Source: Erysipelotrichaceae bacterium
Lineage (GTDB): Bacteria; Bacillota_I; Bacilli_A; Erysipelotrichales; Erysipelotrichaceae
DNA length: 12,652 nucleotides
Assembly: GCA_016302195.1 (NCBI GenBank)
Contig: JAEDOA010000035.1
Coordinates: 1-12,652, forward strand
Direction: 5' to 3'
The notes under the pieces were generated by a model. The model worked only from the letters and a program-made list of their open reading frames with translations, had not been told where the DNA came from and ran no database searches. Positions 5,545 to 12,652 of this stretch are shown in pieces. Each line of letters begins with the position of its first letter. Position 1 is the stretch's first letter. The position numbers and the translations under genes are program-made.

Positions 5545-6444
5545 TCATTTCTCCTTATCTTCAAACGCTTTATCATAACTGCTTCTTAAATGCTCAACAG
5601 TTAAATGAGTATATATTTGAGTAGTAGAAAGTGATGAATGACCTAATAATTGCTGAACAATTCTTATATCGACACCACTATCTAGTAAATGAGTAGCAAA
5701 GGAATGTCTTAATGTATGTGGATGCAGTTTAAATGGCAAATTATACTTCTCTACTGTTTTATTTAATAGATACTGTATGCCTCTAGTAGTAAGCTTTTGA
5801 CCGTTTTTGTTGACAAACACATATTCATTATCTTTTGCGAATAATACTCTAATATCGCTAAGATAATGCCTCAACAATTTTTCAATTGTTGAATAAAATG
5901 GAACTATTCTTTCCTTGCTCCCTTTTCCCATAATTCTTAATAATTTATTACTAAAATCAATATCATTTATTTTTAGATTGCTGGCTTCACTAACTCTAAG
6001 TCCACAGCCATACATCATTTCAAATAGCGTTCTATCCCTATAGGCTAAATCATCATCCAAATCAAAGCTATCAAGCAATAAATCTATCTCATCTTCAAAC
6101 AAATAATCTGGTAATCTTTGCTTTTCCTTTTTGATTTTTATCGAAACAAAAGGGTTACAATCACTTAACGAGATATCATTTAAATAACGATAAAAAGATC
6201 TAACAGATGAAAGATTACGGCTAATTGATCGATTGGTTAACTGACTATTCTGCTTATGCAAATAATCAAGATAACCCAGCACTTCATTTCTTGACAAATC
6301 CAGGGATGATACATTTTCTTCTTGTAAATAACGAGAAAATAGCATTAAATCATGCTGATAAGACAGTTTTGTATTAATACTGTTACTATTTGAAAGATAT
6401 ATATATTCTAAAAATTTATCAATGTATTGTTGTATATCTACCAT
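5545..6444 (-). CDS. xerC: tyrosine recombinase XerC/CodV type
   Basis: This site-specific recombinase resolves chromosome dimers at dif with a second Xer protein. It has 299 residues, the usual length. The N-terminal SAM-like DNA-binding domain spans roughly residues 1-95 and the catalytic domain 110-290. All six catalytic positions are present: Arg150 in GCGLRVSE, Lys174 in GKGSKER, His243 and Arg246 in HPHTLRHSFATH, His269 in LLGHSS, and nucleophile Tyr278 in IYTHL. Its position directly after trmFO matches codV/xerC in Bacillota, which supports a chromosomal Xer over an integrase of a mobile element. The ATG at 6444 lies within the last codons of trmFO (7-nt overlap), implying coupling. 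The TGA stop is followed 1 nt later by murT. Confidence 0.95.
   Translation of the reverse strand: MVDIQQYIDKFLEYIYLSNSNSINTKLSYQHDLMLFSRYLQEENVSSLDLSRNEVLGYLDYLHKQNSQLTNRSISRNLSSVRSFYRYLNDISLSDCNPFVSIKIKKEKQRLPDYLFEDEIDLLLDSFDLDDDLAYRDRTLFEMMYGCGLRVSEASNLKINDIDFSNKLLRIMGKGSKERIVPFYSTIEKLLRHYLSDIRVLFAKDNEYVFVNKNGQKLTTRGIQYLLNKTVEKYNLPFKLHPHTLRHSFATHLLDSGVDIRIVQQLLGHSSLSTTQIYTHLTVEHLRSSYDKAFEDKEK
5551..5556 (-). promoter_or_regulatory. ribosome-binding site that fixes the murT start
   Basis: AAGGAG on the minus strand lies 7 nt upstream of the ATG at 5543-5541 and inside the last codons of xerC. The alternative ATG at 5576 has no comparable site and would overlap xerC by 32 nt. Confidence 0.8.
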
Positions 6445-7724
6445 GTTTGCGCCATCAGTTCTATTATTGGCAATGATTGTTTACTGTAAGCTGCTTTTCT
6501 TTCGTTCTTTTTTACAGCTGTATTTAAATTCATTATCCCAAAATTTGCATTCATAGGCTGAAAATCCTCTGAAGCGCTTGTTATATAGTTAGCCATTGCT
6601 CCAATCATTGTGTCATTATTAAGAGATACTAAAGGTTTATTAGTCAAATATAATGCCATATTGTGACCAGCTAATAAACCTGATGCGGCTGACTCTATAT
6701 AGCCCTCTACACCTGTCATTTGTCCCGCAAAGAACAAATCATCTCTAATTTTACTTTGGTAAGTCTTCTTAAGTACAACTGGAGATTTCAAATATGTATT
6801 TCGATGCATAACGCCATAACGGACAATCTCCATATTCTGCAAACCCGGAATTAAAGAAAATACTCTTTTCTGTTCTCCCCATTTTAGGTTGGTTTGAAAA
6901 CCTACCAGATTATATAATGTATCTATCGCATTATCTCGTCTTAATTGAACAACTGCATAAGGCCTTTGCTGACCAATTTGTAGGCCAACTGGTTTAAGTG
7001 GACCAAAAGTTAATGTTTGAGGTCCTCTTTTCGCCATAGCCTCAATAGGCATGCAGCCTTCAAAATAGGTATGCTTATCTATATCATGCAAAAGGGCAAC
7101 CTCGGCATTTATCAATTCATTATAAAACAAATCAAATTGCTCTTTGTCCATAGGACAATTTAAATAATCACTATCTCCTTTGTCATATCTGCTTTTGTAA
7201 TAAGCAATATTTGTATCAATTGATTCTTTTGTGATAATAGGAGCAGCTGCATCATAAAAATGTAAAGGCTCTTGTTTTAAAGTAGAAATAATATCATTGG
7301 CTAATGCTTCACTAGTTAATGGCCCAGTAGCTATTATAGTTGGTCCTTCAGGAATTTTAGTAACCTCTTGATTTATAACTGTAACTAGAGGATGGTTTTT
7401 TATGTAATCTGTTATTCCTTTAGCAAAATTTTCTCTGTCAACAGCAAGTGCGCTACCTGCAGGAACCTTATTGGCATCAGCAAATTTCATAATCAAAGAA
7501 TCTAATAGACGCATTTCTTCTTTTAATAGTCCTACACCATTTTGTAAGCTATCACTTCTTAATGAATTTGAACAAACTAATTCGCTAAAATAAGAAGTAT
7601 GATGAGCTCCGGTTTGTTTTTTAGGCCGCATTTCATAAAGATTTACCTTAATATTTTTCCTTATAAGCTGATATGTGGCTTCACATCCCGCTAAACCAGC
7701 TCCAATTACATTTACGCTATTCAT
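6438..7724 (-). CDS. trmFO: methylenetetrahydrofolate- and FAD-dependent tRNA U54 C5-methyltransferase
   Basis: TrmFO makes ribothymidine at position 54 of the tRNA T loop, using methylenetetrahydrofolate as carbon donor and reduced FAD. The 428-residue protein starts with the FAD-binding Rossmann motif VIGAGLAGCEA (6-16). It carries the two functional cysteines: Cys51 in SELVCSNSLRSD and Cys224 in FEGCMPIEAMAKRGPQTL. GQMTGVEGYIESAASGLLAG (334-353) closes the FAD site. ATG 7724 was chosen because the Rossmann strand begins at residue 3. The longer frame up to 7880 only runs through topA and has no family similarity. It overlaps topA by 8 nt and xerC by 7 nt. Confidence 0.96.
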   Translation of the reverse strand: MNSVNVIGAGLAGCEATYQLIRKNIKVNLYEMRPKKQTGAHHTSYFSELVCSNSLRSDSLQNGVGLLKEEMRLLDSLIMKFADANKVPAGSALAVDRENFAKGITDYIKNHPLVTVINQEVTKIPEGPTIIATGPLTSEALANDIISTLKQEPLHFYDAAAPIITKESIDTNIAYYKSRYDKGDSDYLNCPMDKEQFDLFYNELINAEVALLHDIDKHTYFEGCMPIEAMAKRGPQTLTFGPLKPVGLQIGQQRPYAVVQLRRDNAIDTLYNLVGFQTNLKWGEQKRVFSLIPGLQNMEIVRYGVMHRNTYLKSPVVLKKTYQSKIRDDLFFAGQMTGVEGYIESAASGLLAGHNMALYLTNKPLVSLNNDTMIGAMANYITSASEDFQPMNANFGIMNLNTAVKKNERKAAYSKQSLPIIELMAQTW

Positions 7725-9873
7725 TATTCTTCTTCTTTCTAGCCGTTGCAGTTTTTTTGCTCGATCCCTCGATATAGCGGCACTTAGGGTAATTAGAACA
7801 ACCAACAAATTTTGTGCCATATCTAGATACCCTTTCAACAAGATGACTGCCACACTGTGGACATATCTTACCGGTATCAACAGCTTGGGTTTTTTCCTTT
7901 TTTTGAATATAAGTACAACTAGGATAATTACTACATGCTATAAACTTGCCATACCTGCCTGTTTTCATCACCAGTTTACTTGAGCATTGCGGACAGGTTC
8001 CATAATCCTGCTGATTTTCTTGTTGATCATCTATATTTTGGTGGTATGTGCAGTCAGGATAATTGCTGCAGGCAATAAACTCACCATATTTTCCTTTTTT
8101 TATTACTAACTCACTTCCACATTGCGGACAAATCTGACCGGTTTTAACTGGCTGTAATTTTTCCATATTATCTTTTGCATACGATAACAATTCAGAAAAC
8201 TTGTCATAGAATTGATGTAGTGAACTAACCTTGTTTTTCTTTCCTTCAGCAATTTCATCTAGAGTTGTTTCCATATCAGCTGTATATTTGACATTGATAA
8301 TATCACTGAAAAACTCCTGTAGTTTATCGTTGGTTAATATTCCCTGACTAGTTGGTACAAATACTTTCGTTTTGCTAGTCTCACTTGCTTTTTGTAACTT
8401 GACATATTCTCTTTTGACAATAGTATCAATTATTGTTGCATAGGTTGAAGGTCTACCAATTCCATTTTCTTCCATAGCTTTAATTAATCTAGCTTCGGAA
8501 TATCTTGCAGGTGGTTCTGTAAAATGCTGCTTTGCTTCTACATGTTTAGGAGATAGTTTCTCATTTACTACAAGCATAGGCAAAACCTTATCTTCATCAT
8601 AATCGTCATAAACCTTTAAATATCCATCAAAAAGCAATACTCTTCCTGTTGAAGTAAATAGATATTTTCCACATTGTAGATTTATCTGTGTACTATTGTA
8701 TAAACAGTCAGCCATTAATGCAGCTAGAGTACGTTGATAAATAAGCTTATACAAACGATATTCATCATTAGATAAATATTGCTTAATTTTTGCTGGTTCG
8801 TTATTTATATCAGTAACTCTAATAGCTTCGTGAGCATCCTGAGCATTTTTACTTATTTTTTGCTGATAAGAACCAACGTATTTTTCTCCATATTTATTTA
8901 CAATATAATTCTTACAACTACTTATAAAGACATCCGACAATCTAGTTGAGTCTGAACGCATATAGGTAATTAAACCGGTTGTAGTACTGCCAATATTGAT
9001 ACCCTCATATAGTTTTTGGGCAACATTCATTGTTTTTTTAGCACTCATATTGAGCTTGCTGACTGCTTCTTGCTGCAAGGTTGAAGTAGTATAGGCCAGC
9101 TTAGCTTTTTTATGCTTTACTTCAGTATTTACATCTACAACCTCAAAAGAATTGTTTTGACAGCCAGCTAAAATTTCATCGGCTTGTTGTTTATTTTCTA
9201 TCTGGGGCTTTTGACCATCGATTTTGCTTAATTCGGCGCTAAAATCTTTTTCATCCTTGCTGAAATCAGCACTTACAGTCCAATACTCTTTAGAAACAAA
9301 CTTCTCAATCTCTCTTTCGCGGTCCACAATTATTTTTAAAGCAACTGATTGAACTCTTCCTGCACTTTTTGATTTGATTTTACTATTTAATAGAGCCGAT
9401 AATTTAAAGCCAATAATTCTATCCAGTATTCTTCTTGTTTCTTGAGAATCAACCATTTTCATATCGATTTGACGAGGAGAAACAATGGATTTAGTTACTT
9501 CAGGCTTAGTTATTTCATGAAAGACTACTCTATTATTATCGTTAATGTTTAAGCCTAAAGTATTTGCTAAATGATAAGCAATAGCTTCTCCTTCCCTATC
9601 TGGGTCAGTTGCCAAAAGAACATTTTCACTATTCTTTACTTTATCTTTTAACATTTTAACAATTTCTTTTTTTTCTTTCGAAATTGTATATGTTGTTTTA
9701 AAATCATTATCTACATCTACTCCTAGTCTTCCCTTGCCACTAGTAGATAAATCGCAGATATGTCCAACAGATGCCTCAACATCGAAATCATTTCCTAAAT
9801 ATTTCTCAATAGTTGTTGCTTTACTAGGCGACTCAACTATTACCAAGTTTTTAACCTTTTCCTTTTTTTTCAT
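7717..9873 (-). CDS. topA: DNA topoisomerase I (type IA)
   Basis: TopA relaxes negative supercoils through a transient 5'-phosphotyrosine link. The protein has 718 residues. The N-terminal Toprim domain has LVIVESPSKATTIEKYLG (10-27) and the Mg2+-binding DPDREGEAIAYHL (90-102). The active-site Tyr304 is in GLITYMRSDSTRLS. A conserved EPPARYSEARLIKAMEENGI (453-472) and GRPSTYATII follow. The C-terminus has three four-Cys zinc ribbons for single-strand DNA binding: Cys582/585/602/608, Cys627/630/647/653 and Cys671/674/692/698. A basic tail follows. ATG 9873 has an AGAGGAA site at good spacing. It follows dprA by 36 nt and overlaps trmFO by 8 nt. Confidence 0.98.
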   Translation of the reverse strand: MKKKEKVKNLVIVESPSKATTIEKYLGNDFDVEASVGHICDLSTSGKGRLGVDVDNDFKTTYTISKEKKEIVKMLKDKVKNSENVLLATDPDREGEAIAYHLANTLGLNINDNNRVVFHEITKPEVTKSIVSPRQIDMKMVDSQETRRILDRIIGFKLSALLNSKIKSKSAGRVQSVALKIIVDREREIEKFVSKEYWTVSADFSKDEKDFSAELSKIDGQKPQIENKQQADEILAGCQNNSFEVVDVNTEVKHKKAKLAYTTSTLQQEAVSKLNMSAKKTMNVAQKLYEGINIGSTTTGLITYMRSDSTRLSDVFISSCKNYIVNKYGEKYVGSYQQKISKNAQDAHEAIRVTDINNEPAKIKQYLSNDEYRLYKLIYQRTLAALMADCLYNSTQINLQCGKYLFTSTGRVLLFDGYLKVYDDYDEDKVLPMLVVNEKLSPKHVEAKQHFTEPPARYSEARLIKAMEENGIGRPSTYATIIDTIVKREYVKLQKASETSKTKVFVPTSQGILTNDKLQEFFSDIINVKYTADMETTLDEIAEGKKNKVSSLHQFYDKFSELLSYAKDNMEKLQPVKTGQICPQCGSELVIKKGKYGEFIACSNYPDCTYHQNIDDQQENQQDYGTCPQCSSKLVMKTGRYGKFIACSNYPSCTYIQKKEKTQAVDTGKICPQCGSHLVERVSRYGTKFVGCSNYPKCRYIEGSSKKTATARKKKNNE

Positions 9874-9909
9874 ATAATTCCTCTTTATATAAGTTCGTAT
9901 ATATGTTAA

Positions 9910-10650
9910 TTAAATATCACTTGATTTGTCAAATATATCATTGAGATTATTTAATAAAAAAATATTAGATCCCTGTTGAATTAACAGATTACAACCTTGA
10001 CCAGAAATATCATCATAAGGATAAGGAATACAATAAATATCTTTATTTAATGCTAAAGCTTCATTTACGGTAATCATTGTTCCACTTCGAATTGCTGCTT
10101 GAGTAACAACAACGCTTTTAGATAAGGCAGCTATTATTCTGTTGCGAAAAGGAAAATGCTTTTTTTGAGGCAAAACGTCTTTAGGATATTCACTTATAAT
10201 TAATTGCTTATCCATCATATATTGATACAAGTTGGCATTAGAAGCAGGATAGAAAACATTTATTCCATTTCCTATAACTGCAATACTGCTTTTAGCATAC
10301 ATACTAGCAATACTATCTACTCCTTTTGCTAATCCTGAGACTATTGTGTATTTATCTTTTAGTAGATTTACAACTTCTATCGTTGCCTTACAACCGTATT
10401 CACTTATTTTTCTAGAACCAATAACTGCTACCATTTCATTTTTTAACAGATCTTTGTTTCCCTTATAAAATAGAACAAACGGTGGTTTTTTTAACATTAA
10501 CAAAGATTTCGGATAATCATTATCTATTACTGTTATAGCTTGCTGCAAAGGCACATTTTTACTTATTGCTTCATTATTTTTTATTGCCTTCTCTATTTTA
10601 AAATAATCGCCACTATACTTGATTGCCAGTCTAATCAAATAATCTCTCAT
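9910..10650 (-). CDS. dprA: short DprA/Smf-type DNA-processing protein
   Basis: DprA loads RecA on incoming single-stranded DNA during natural transformation. At 246 residues this protein is shorter than most (about 280-370). It has a reduced N-terminal part, then the Rossmann-like core: VAVIGSRKISEYG (74-86), VSGLAKGVDSIAS (104-116), IAVIGNGINVFYPASNANLY (123-142), ISEYP (152-156), FPFRNRIIAALS (166-177) and SGTMIT (189-194). The chain ends soon after, without the C-terminal winged helix. Some usual residues differ: GVDSIASMYA in place of G-D-AH-GAL, and VVTQAA where VVVEA is common. The core motifs needed for single-strand DNA binding seem kept. A GGTGAG site precedes ATG 10650. Position between rnhB and topA is the standard locus. 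Confidence 0.9.
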   Translation of the reverse strand: MRDYLIRLAIKYSGDYFKIEKAIKNNEAISKNVPLQQAITVIDNDYPKSLLMLKKPPFVLFYKGNKDLLKNEMVAVIGSRKISEYGCKATIEVVNLLKDKYTIVSGLAKGVDSIASMYAKSSIAVIGNGINVFYPASNANLYQYMMDKQLIISEYPKDVLPQKKHFPFRNRIIAALSKSVVVTQAAIRSGTMITVNEALALNKDIYCIPYPYDDISGQGCNLLIQQGSNIFLLNNLNDIFDKSSDI

Positions 10651-10673
10651 TATCTCACCTTCAAAAAGATAAT

Positions 10674-10696
10674 AAAAAGGAATAATTCATATTCCT
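10674..10696 (-). terminator. weak hairpin between rnhB and dprA
   Basis: AGGAATA (10696-10690) and TATTCCT (10684-10678) form a 7-bp stem with a 5-nt loop, followed by TTTT on the minus strand. The first stem bases are part of the rnhB TAG. It is short and AU-rich, so it would be an attenuator or partial terminator at most, reducing dprA and downstream transcription. Confidence 0.45.
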
Positions 10697-11306
10697 AAAA
10701 TAATCTAAGTTGATTGCTTTCCATAACCGGGCCATAACTAAAGCGGTGTATTGGACAAGGGCCATATTGTTGTAGCGCCTGTAAATGGGCTTTAGTAGGA
10801 TATCCTTTATGTTGCTTAAAACCATATTGAGGATAAATAGCATCGTATTCGTCCATGATATGATCTCTTGTAACTTTAGCTAAGATTGAACCAGCAGCAA
10901 TACTACATGACTTCTGATCACCTTTAATTATTGGATAAACAGTGTAATTTTCCAATTGCAGTTTCATCGCATCTGTTAATACCACTTGACATTTGCTATC
11001 TAATACTATTCTCTCATTAGCCATTTTAGTTGCCTGATAGATGTTATATTTATCAACATCTTTCTCATCGACAATTTGAATATTATAATATAACGCATCT
11101 TCTAGAATAACCTTATAAAGCTCTTCTCTTTTTTTTAGGCTGAGTTTTTTAGAATCATAAATATCTTTACTGTCATAACCAATGGGAAAAATTACCCCAG
11201 CAACTACTACAGGACCAGCTAATGGCCCTCTTCCTGCTTCGTCAATTCCAATAACATACTGATTTTTGTCCCAATATAAATTTTCATATTGATTAGATGT
11301 TTTCAT
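10695..11306 (-). CDS. rnhB: ribonuclease HII
   Basis: RNase HII cuts RNA-DNA hybrids and removes single misincorporated ribonucleotides. It has 203 residues. The active-site acids are visible as Asp22 and Glu23 in VIGIDEAGRGPLAGP, Asp112 in VVLTDAMKL, and Asp130 in IIKGDQKS. The family signature SIAAGSILAKVTRD (135-148) and the basic HKGYPTKAHL segment (166-175) follow. ATG 11306 has GGGAG upstream. The start lies inside the 3' end of rbgA (14-nt overlap), matching the conserved rbgA-rnhB pairing in Bacillota and suggesting coupled translation. The 10695 end abuts a weak hairpin before dprA. Confidence 0.97.
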   Translation of the reverse strand: MKTSNQYENLYWDKNQYVIGIDEAGRGPLAGPVVVAGVIFPIGYDSKDIYDSKKLSLKKREELYKVILEDALYYNIQIVDEKDVDKYNIYQATKMANERIVLDSKCQVVLTDAMKLQLENYTVYPIIKGDQKSCSIAAGSILAKVTRDHIMDEYDAIYPQYGFKQHKGYPTKAHLQALQQYGPCPIHRFSYGPVMESNQLRLF

Positions 11307-12171
11307 ATTTCTCCCAAGTAATTTGTCCTAATTGATTATCTCTTATATCTTTTAATATCAAAGCATACAGTCGTTTATAATCAATCTGATTATTAGTCAA
11401 GAAGCAATTTCGACTTATAGCAATTGAATTCAATAAATTATGTATATTAGAATCAGCCGTAATTCCATAACGTTTTTCAAGTTTATCGGAATAATTTGAT
11501 ACTAAATAATCTAAAGCAAATTCAACAACGCTCTCAATTGGAAGTATTTCATCTTTAATAGCACCTGTTATGGCTAATAAATATGCGCTAGTTTGATTAT
11601 CAAGTTTTGGCCATAAAACACCCGGAGTATCCAATAAAGCTACCTCTTTAGATATTTTTATCCATTGAAGGTTTCTTGTTACACCTGGTTTATCAGCAGT
11701 TTTAACTATTTTTTTCTTCATTGTAAAATTAATCAAAGTACTTTTTCCAACATTGGGAATACCAACAACCATTGCTTTTATTTGAACATTTTTCATCCCT
11801 CTGCTTTTTAGTTTTTCAATCTTGTTTTTCATTATCTTTTGACAGGTGCTTGAAATAATTGCTGAAACATTATCACTTAACAAATCAAGGGATATTGCCT
11901 CTTTTCCAGTGGATTGAAAATAATTTATCCACTTATCTGTTTCTTTTTTTTCTGCTTTATCTTTTTTCGATAAAACGATTAACGTTGGTTTACTATTAAC
12001 AATTTGACCAATTAAAGGATTTTCGCTACTCAAAGGAATACGGCTATCCCTAAGCTCAATAACCATATCTACCATCTTTATCATTTCAACCATTTCTCTT
12101 TTGGCTTTTTCCATATGACCTGGATACCAATTGATGCTCGTAGATGGTAAACTTTTTTCTTTTTTATTCAT
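11293..12171 (-). CDS. rbgA: ribosome biogenesis GTPase RbgA (YlqF)
   Basis: RbgA is a circularly permuted GTPase for late 50S subunit assembly. The G motifs appear in permuted order: G4 SKKD (68-71), then G1 GIPNVGKST (137-145), G2 PGVT (162-165) and G3 DTPG (181-184). The N-terminal INWYPGHMEKAKREM (13-27) is the family signature, and the C-terminal helical domain follows. The protein has 292 residues from ATG 12171. This start has a GGAAGTGA site 5 nt upstream. An ATG five codons earlier (12186) is also in frame but has a poor site. The chosen ATG overlaps the original stop of the upstream RhuM remnant (ATGAATAA), so the ribosome-binding site of this essential gene lies in pseudogene DNA. 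No clear promoter was seen within the window. Confidence 0.95.
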   Translation of the reverse strand: MNKKEKSLPSTSINWYPGHMEKAKREMVEMIKMVDMVIELRDSRIPLSSENPLIGQIVNSKPTLIVLSKKDKAEKKETDKWINYFQSTGKEAISLDLLSDNVSAIISSTCQKIMKNKIEKLKSRGMKNVQIKAMVVGIPNVGKSTLINFTMKKKIVKTADKPGVTRNLQWIKISKEVALLDTPGVLWPKLDNQTSAYLLAITGAIKDEILPIESVVEFALDYLVSNYSDKLEKRYGITADSNIHNLLNSIAISRNCFLTNNQIDYKRLYALILKDIRDNQLGQITWEKYENI

Positions 12172-12652
12172 TATTTTCACTTCCATTCTCTATCATTCTA
12201 GCTTCATTTAAAAAATTATCAAAATCTGATTTATATAATTTATCTTGTTTAATTTTAAATTTATCATATTCTTTATAATCTAATTCTTGTGAACACTAGT
12301 AGATATTTTCCCGGCATTGTGCAATATTTCTTTACCATTAAATTGTAAATAATGCATTTAGCTTTTCTACCCAATCTTTCATAGTCATTGCATTATGATT
12401 TTCTGCTTGTAATTCTGCGTAATCTAAATACATTGTTACTATTCTATTTAAGTCTTTTAATTCTTTCTCATTTAAATAATTTTTAGCAATATCAACATCA
12501 TATTTATAAATTGGTCCATCAGGAGAATTCTTCCAATTAGTTAAACCCATATGTTCTTTTTCTGAGTCAACTCTATTATATATTATTTCTGCTGCAGTAT
12601 TTCCTGTTATTGCATAATGCAACTTATTTTGAACAGTTTTAAAAAATTCTTT
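12164..12652 (-). pseudogene. RhuM-family protein, 3' part, broken by two opposite frameshifts
   Basis: The RhuM family (first named in Salmonella pathogenicity island 3) has no settled function. From the window edge one frame gives KEFFKTVQNKLHYAITGNTA, then NRVDSEKEHMGLTNW and AKNYLNEKELKDLNRIV, ending at a premature TAA (12340-12338). These are typical RhuM C-terminal motifs. The expected continuation LQFNGKEILHNAGKISTSVH is present in another frame from about 12347 to 12289. Then ELDYKEYDKFKIKQDKLYKS follows in the original frame from about 12286 and runs to TAA at 12166-12164. The changes look like one extra T in the run 12349-12347 and one missing base near 12289-12286. The first codons lie outside the window. 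A functional shortened protein cannot be excluded, nor can sequencing errors. Confidence 0.85.

Noticed and set aside
5544..5576. Earlier start for murT
   Set aside because: Overlaps xerC by 32 nt and lacks a ribosome-binding site, whereas AAGGAG is well placed before 5543.
7725..7880. N-terminal extension of trmFO
   Set aside because: Lies in topA in another frame. The FAD motif starts directly after the internal Met at 7724.
7675..7983. Plus-strand open frame over topA/trmFO
   Set aside because: Antisense shadow without a ribosome-binding site or recognisable motif.
10661..10843. Minus-strand open frame of 60 codons within rnhB
   Set aside because: Other frame of rnhB and its downstream gap, with no similarity to any family.

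Overview
The window is AT-rich (roughly one third G+C by eye) and uses the standard code: xerC ends in TGA and tryptophan is TGG. The order rbgA-rnhB-dprA-topA-trmFO-xerC followed by rpsB-tsf is a housekeeping arrangement of Bacillota, known from Bacillus subtilis. There hslV-hslU-codY normally follow xerC; here murT-gatD sit in that place. Together with a RhuM-family remnant and an ISL3-type transposase remnant, this suggests a gut Firmicute, most likely Erysipelotrichia or a relative. The taxon is an inference.

Right to left on the minus strand, 12164-12652 is the broken 3' end of a RhuM-family gene, interrupted by two opposite frameshifts. From 12171 down to 3518 runs a tightly packed operon: ribosome-assembly GTPase (rbgA), RNase HII (rnhB), a short DprA, topoisomerase I (topA), tRNA U54 methyltransferase (trmFO), tyrosine recombinase (xerC), and the peptidoglycan amidation pair murT-gatD. 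Genes overlap by 14, 8 and 7 nt or are separated by 1 nt, except around dprA, where a weak hairpin lies between rnhB and dprA. The operon ends at a clear hairpin (3486-3512). A promoter for rpsB-tsf is laid over this hairpin and is followed by a leader of about 110 nt with a nested stem that may be an autoregulatory RNA. rpsB and tsf are 2 nt apart and end at a perfect palindromic bidirectional terminator.

The left end, 1-1550, is accessory. It holds a cluster of short TTAGTGGA repeats, the 3' part of a frameshifted ISL3 transposase on the plus strand, and two overlapping small genes of unknown function on the minus strand. These end in a strong hairpin, and a further gene may start at the window edge.

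The most notable observation is the GatD homologue. It aligns along its length with GatD glutaminases but has Thr in place of the catalytic Cys and Ile in place of the catalytic His. Its partner MurT keeps the ATP-binding loop and the four-Cys zinc ribbon, but its C-terminal motif is altered. The pair may therefore not use glutamine-derived ammonia as standard MurT/GatD does. No CRISPR array, tRNA or rRNA gene was seen.
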